Shown here: positions 58,073 to 60,000 of the stretch, piece by piece
How the letters are laid out: the number at the start of each line of letters is the position of its first letter
Position numbering within the stretch: the stretch's first letter is position 1
Assembly: GCA_903813345.2 (NCBI GenBank)
Contig: CAIIXF020000010.1
Span: 23,667,740 to 23,727,739 of the forward strand
From: Owenia fusiformis
Taxonomy: Eukaryota > Annelida > Polychaeta > Sabellida > Oweniidae
Length of the DNA stretch: 60,000 nucleotides
Direction: 5' to 3'
Program-made: the position numbers and the translations under genes
The notes under the pieces: generated by a model
Seen by the model: the letters and a program-made list of their open reading frames with translations, nothing else
What the model was told of the DNA's origin: nothing
Databases searched by the model: none

Positions 58073-59614
58073 TTACTCTTTTCGCTCTGTTAAATCAAGC
58101 TCATTGCCTGGTTGATCATGATAGGGTTCCACTGTGAAGTCATTGGGTGTCTGATTCATTGTCTTGTATGTATTGATCGGCTCATTCTTCATGAAGATCT
58201 GTGGCATATCGAACTTCAACAAGCTATTCCTTCTATAGAAATAGATCAAGAGGCTAATGACGAGCACAAGAATCACAACGCTGCAGATTGCACCAACCAC
58301 AATCAATGCTTCCATGGTACCACTTGGTCCTGCAGATGCTAATTGGGCATTTTCTGGCTCATCTGTAGGTTCAGGTGATATGAATTCATAAGGAACAGTT
58401 GCTTCTTGAGCCTTAGTACTCTCTTTTGGCTCCTTCTTTGTGGATCCCTTAACCTCCACAGGTAGGGTTTCCTTGGGTTCTGTTAGAGTGGCTTTTGTGG
58501 ATGGTCGTATTTTTACAGTAGGGATGACTTCATGTGGGAAATCAACAGGTGCAAGGTCCTCGATCTTCTTGTCAACTAGCTCTGGAGGGTACTTACACAT
58601 TGAGCTTTCTTTATCATGCTCACTCACCAAACCAGGTTCATTCCACAGTCGGCTGGCCACTTTCATCATCTCAGCCGTACACACCCAAGGGTTGTCACGC
58701 ATCCCAAGATGCTTCAGGTTAGGGAGATCCAATATGGCATTTGGAAGGGTTGTTACTCCTGTGTTGCCAATATCAATAACTTCCAGGGTCTCTGGGAAGT
58801 AGTTCGGGAGAACGCTAAGGTTTGTTCGAAAAAGGTCTAATGTTTTAAGATTACTCAATGGGAGAAGATGATCTTTCGTGATTTCCTTCAGTGGGTTTCC
58901 CTCAAGGCGGAGTCTCTCAAGGCTTGTGAGCTCATAGAATGTGTCAGATGCAATGTGTTCAATCAAATTGAAACTCAAATCCAAATCTTTCAGGTTCTTC
59001 AATCCAGTGAGAGTCGATCTCTTTACTTCTCTTAGTTTATTTCTCGAAATGTACAAATTCTCCAGATTTTCTAGGTACACAAAAGTTCCATCAAGGATCT
59101 CCTCGATTTGATTCTTGCGCAGAATTAGTGTGATCAAGTTGACATTGTGTTTGAATATTGACGCAGGAAGCACTGTGATGTCATTATCATATATGACATC
59201 AACATCTGTCATGTTCAGTTGGCCATGTTCGATGTCAAGTTCGATATCGTAATATTTGACACCTTCTAAGTTCAGGTTCTCCAATTTTGCAAGAGTTGAG
59301 AAAGCATCTGCACTTATTGACTTCACTCCACATCCCGTGATCTCAAGAATCATCAAATTAGTCCAAGATTCAAATATCTTCGGTCCTAGATTGGTGATGT
59401 TTTTATGTCTGATTTTTAATTCAGTTATGAATTTCTCGTTTAGGTATTTTGGGAGTTCTTCAGGTTCAGCTTGATCGCAGTCCAGTCCTATACCTCGCTG
59501 TATATGTTCAATAGAGCAGTCCACACTGACCAAAGCATGGTGCTGGAAGTGTTGTTGTTCCTCACAACATACCAGCCCCAACAGCACAACAACTAACACG
59601 CTTTTCTTCAACAT
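58073..59614 (-). CDS. single-pass leucine-rich-repeat membrane protein, single exon
   Basis: 513 codons without an intron. Signal peptide at residues 1-17 (MLKKSVLVVVLLGLVCC). An N-terminal cap with C33 and C46, then leucine-rich repeats from about 60 to 310; clear units include LITLILRKNQIEEI (160), LENLYISRNKLREV (184), LKDLDLSFNLIEHI (208), LERLRLEGNPLKEI (232) and LKTLDLFRTNLSVL (256), with 24-residue spacing. A C-terminal cap NPWVC at 308 pairs C312 with C340. A Thr/Lys/Pro/Glu-rich stalk follows, then a transmembrane helix at about 435-459 (EALIVVGAICSVVILVLVIS), RR stop-transfer residues, and a ~54-residue cytoplasmic tail with tyrosines. N-glycosylation sites at N72, N134 and N265. 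This is the general architecture of adhesion or receptor LRR proteins; the exact family is not recognisable. The ATG is followed at once by the signal peptide, supporting the start. Confidence 0.92.
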   Translation of the reverse strand: MLKKSVLVVVLLGLVCCEEQQHFQHHALVSVDCSIEHIQRGIGLDCDQAEPEELPKYLNEKFITELKIRHKNITNLGPKIFESWTNLMILEITGCGVKSISADAFSTLAKLENLNLEGVKYYDIELDIEHGQLNMTDVDVIYDNDITVLPASIFKHNVNLITLILRKNQIEEILDGTFVYLENLENLYISRNKLREVKRSTLTGLKNLKDLDLSFNLIEHIASDTFYELTSLERLRLEGNPLKEITKDHLLPLSNLKTLDLFRTNLSVLPNYFPETLEVIDIGNTGVTTLPNAILDLPNLKHLGMRDNPWVCTAEMMKVASRLWNEPGLVSEHDKESSMCKYPPELVDKKIEDLAPVDFPHEVIPTVKIRPSTKATLTEPKETLPVEVKGSTKKEPKESTKAQEATVPYEFISPEPTDEPENAQLASAGPSGTMEALIVVGAICSVVILVLVISLLIYFYRRNSLLKFDMPQIFMKNEPINTYKTMNQTPNDFTVEPYHDQPGNELDLTERKE

Positions 59615-60000
59615 TATGCCATTAATGTTCCTTAAATGTTCATTCTTTTGGCGACATTCAATTTTGTTTTTATTCTATCTTCTGACATATGAGTGTATCT
59701 ATGTATGACACACACAATGCAGCAATGATTCTATATTGTTTTTATCTCACTTTGAAGGGTTGTCCTAAGTGTTATACCAAATTCTCAAATAAGGCTGCTA
59801 AAACTAAGATAACATGTCACTTGATAATAGAACATCGTTTTTCACCTCTTGTTAGGTTGTTTTTTCAAACTGTCACATTTTGGTGGCCTTATGAGCTGTT
59901 TGATGGTGGTGTAAGTGTTCTACGTCATCTACTTGTTGAGATATGTGTCTTTATGTCAAATCTTGTCACCTTACACGTTTCTGTGTCAATATGTATACAA
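59615..60000 (-). promoter_or_regulatory. upstream region of the LRR gene
   Basis: The 386 bp above the start codon should hold its 5' UTR or promoter. No TATA box or other specific motif is convincing. No IFT46 exon was seen on the plus strand here. Confidence 0.3.

Noticed and set aside
58112-59474. Plus-strand frames across the LRR gene (up to 120 codons)
   Set aside because: They are antisense shadows of the 513-codon minus-strand gene.
1-60000. tRNA, rRNA or other structured RNA genes
   Set aside because: I looked for tRNA-like T-loop and anticodon-arm patterns while reading and found none that holds up; a covariance search would be decisive.

Overview
This is animal nuclear DNA. Coding sequence sits in short exons separated by long AT-rich introns with GT/AG ends, there are no operons or ribosome binding sites, and most of the window is repeats. 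The only protein I can name firmly is IFT46, a subunit of the ciliary intraflagellar transport train. The repeat style (blocks built on AAAATGGCGGCCATTTT, GGAC/GGACGTAC microsatellites, many small inverted-repeat elements) fits a marine invertebrate, perhaps a mollusc. That placement is a guess from general knowledge, not a demonstrated identity.

Layout. 1-6.5 kb is nearly all repeats: a CCATGG-rich array containing a very large palindrome, and two direct copies of a ~1.25 kb element. 6.5-9.7 kb carries one clear and one possible exon of an unidentified minus-strand gene. About 9.8 kb looks like a plus-strand promoter and non-coding first exon. 10.9-11.8 kb is a clean 30-bp minisatellite. 16.1-17.3 kb holds two coding exons of an unidentified, probably coiled-coil, plus-strand protein. 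17.3-39 kb is mainly intron or intergenic DNA with many transposon relics, a 163-bp satellite, three shorter minisatellites, and two isolated exon candidates (a Cys-rich one at 27.5 kb on the minus strand and one at 37.7 kb on the plus strand). At 39.4-39.9 kb two genes start head to head around a short shared promoter with a perfect CRE: an unidentified minus-strand gene (59-codon first exon) and IFT46. IFT46 runs from 39.9 kb to beyond 56.5 kb. A single-exon leucine-rich-repeat membrane protein lies on the minus strand at 58.1-59.6 kb. The last ~120 residues expected of IFT46 are not found before the window ends, so this LRR gene may be nested inside an IFT46 intron.

The most unusual signal is in IFT46. 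Exons 6 and 7 are each preceded by a tandem array whose unit contains the intron 3' splice site plus the first part of that exon: a 104-bp unit giving 11 decoy acceptors before exon 6, and a 61-bp unit before exon 7. The 112-bp array before exon 8 carries a segment resembling the interior of exon 8. In addition, the first exon and about 1.45 kb of intron are duplicated in tandem with no difference that I found, and one copy carries a 635-bp TA-flanked MITE whose empty site is preserved in the other copy. IFT46 works in assembling and moving cilia. The other genes cannot be tied functionally to it from the sequence alone.
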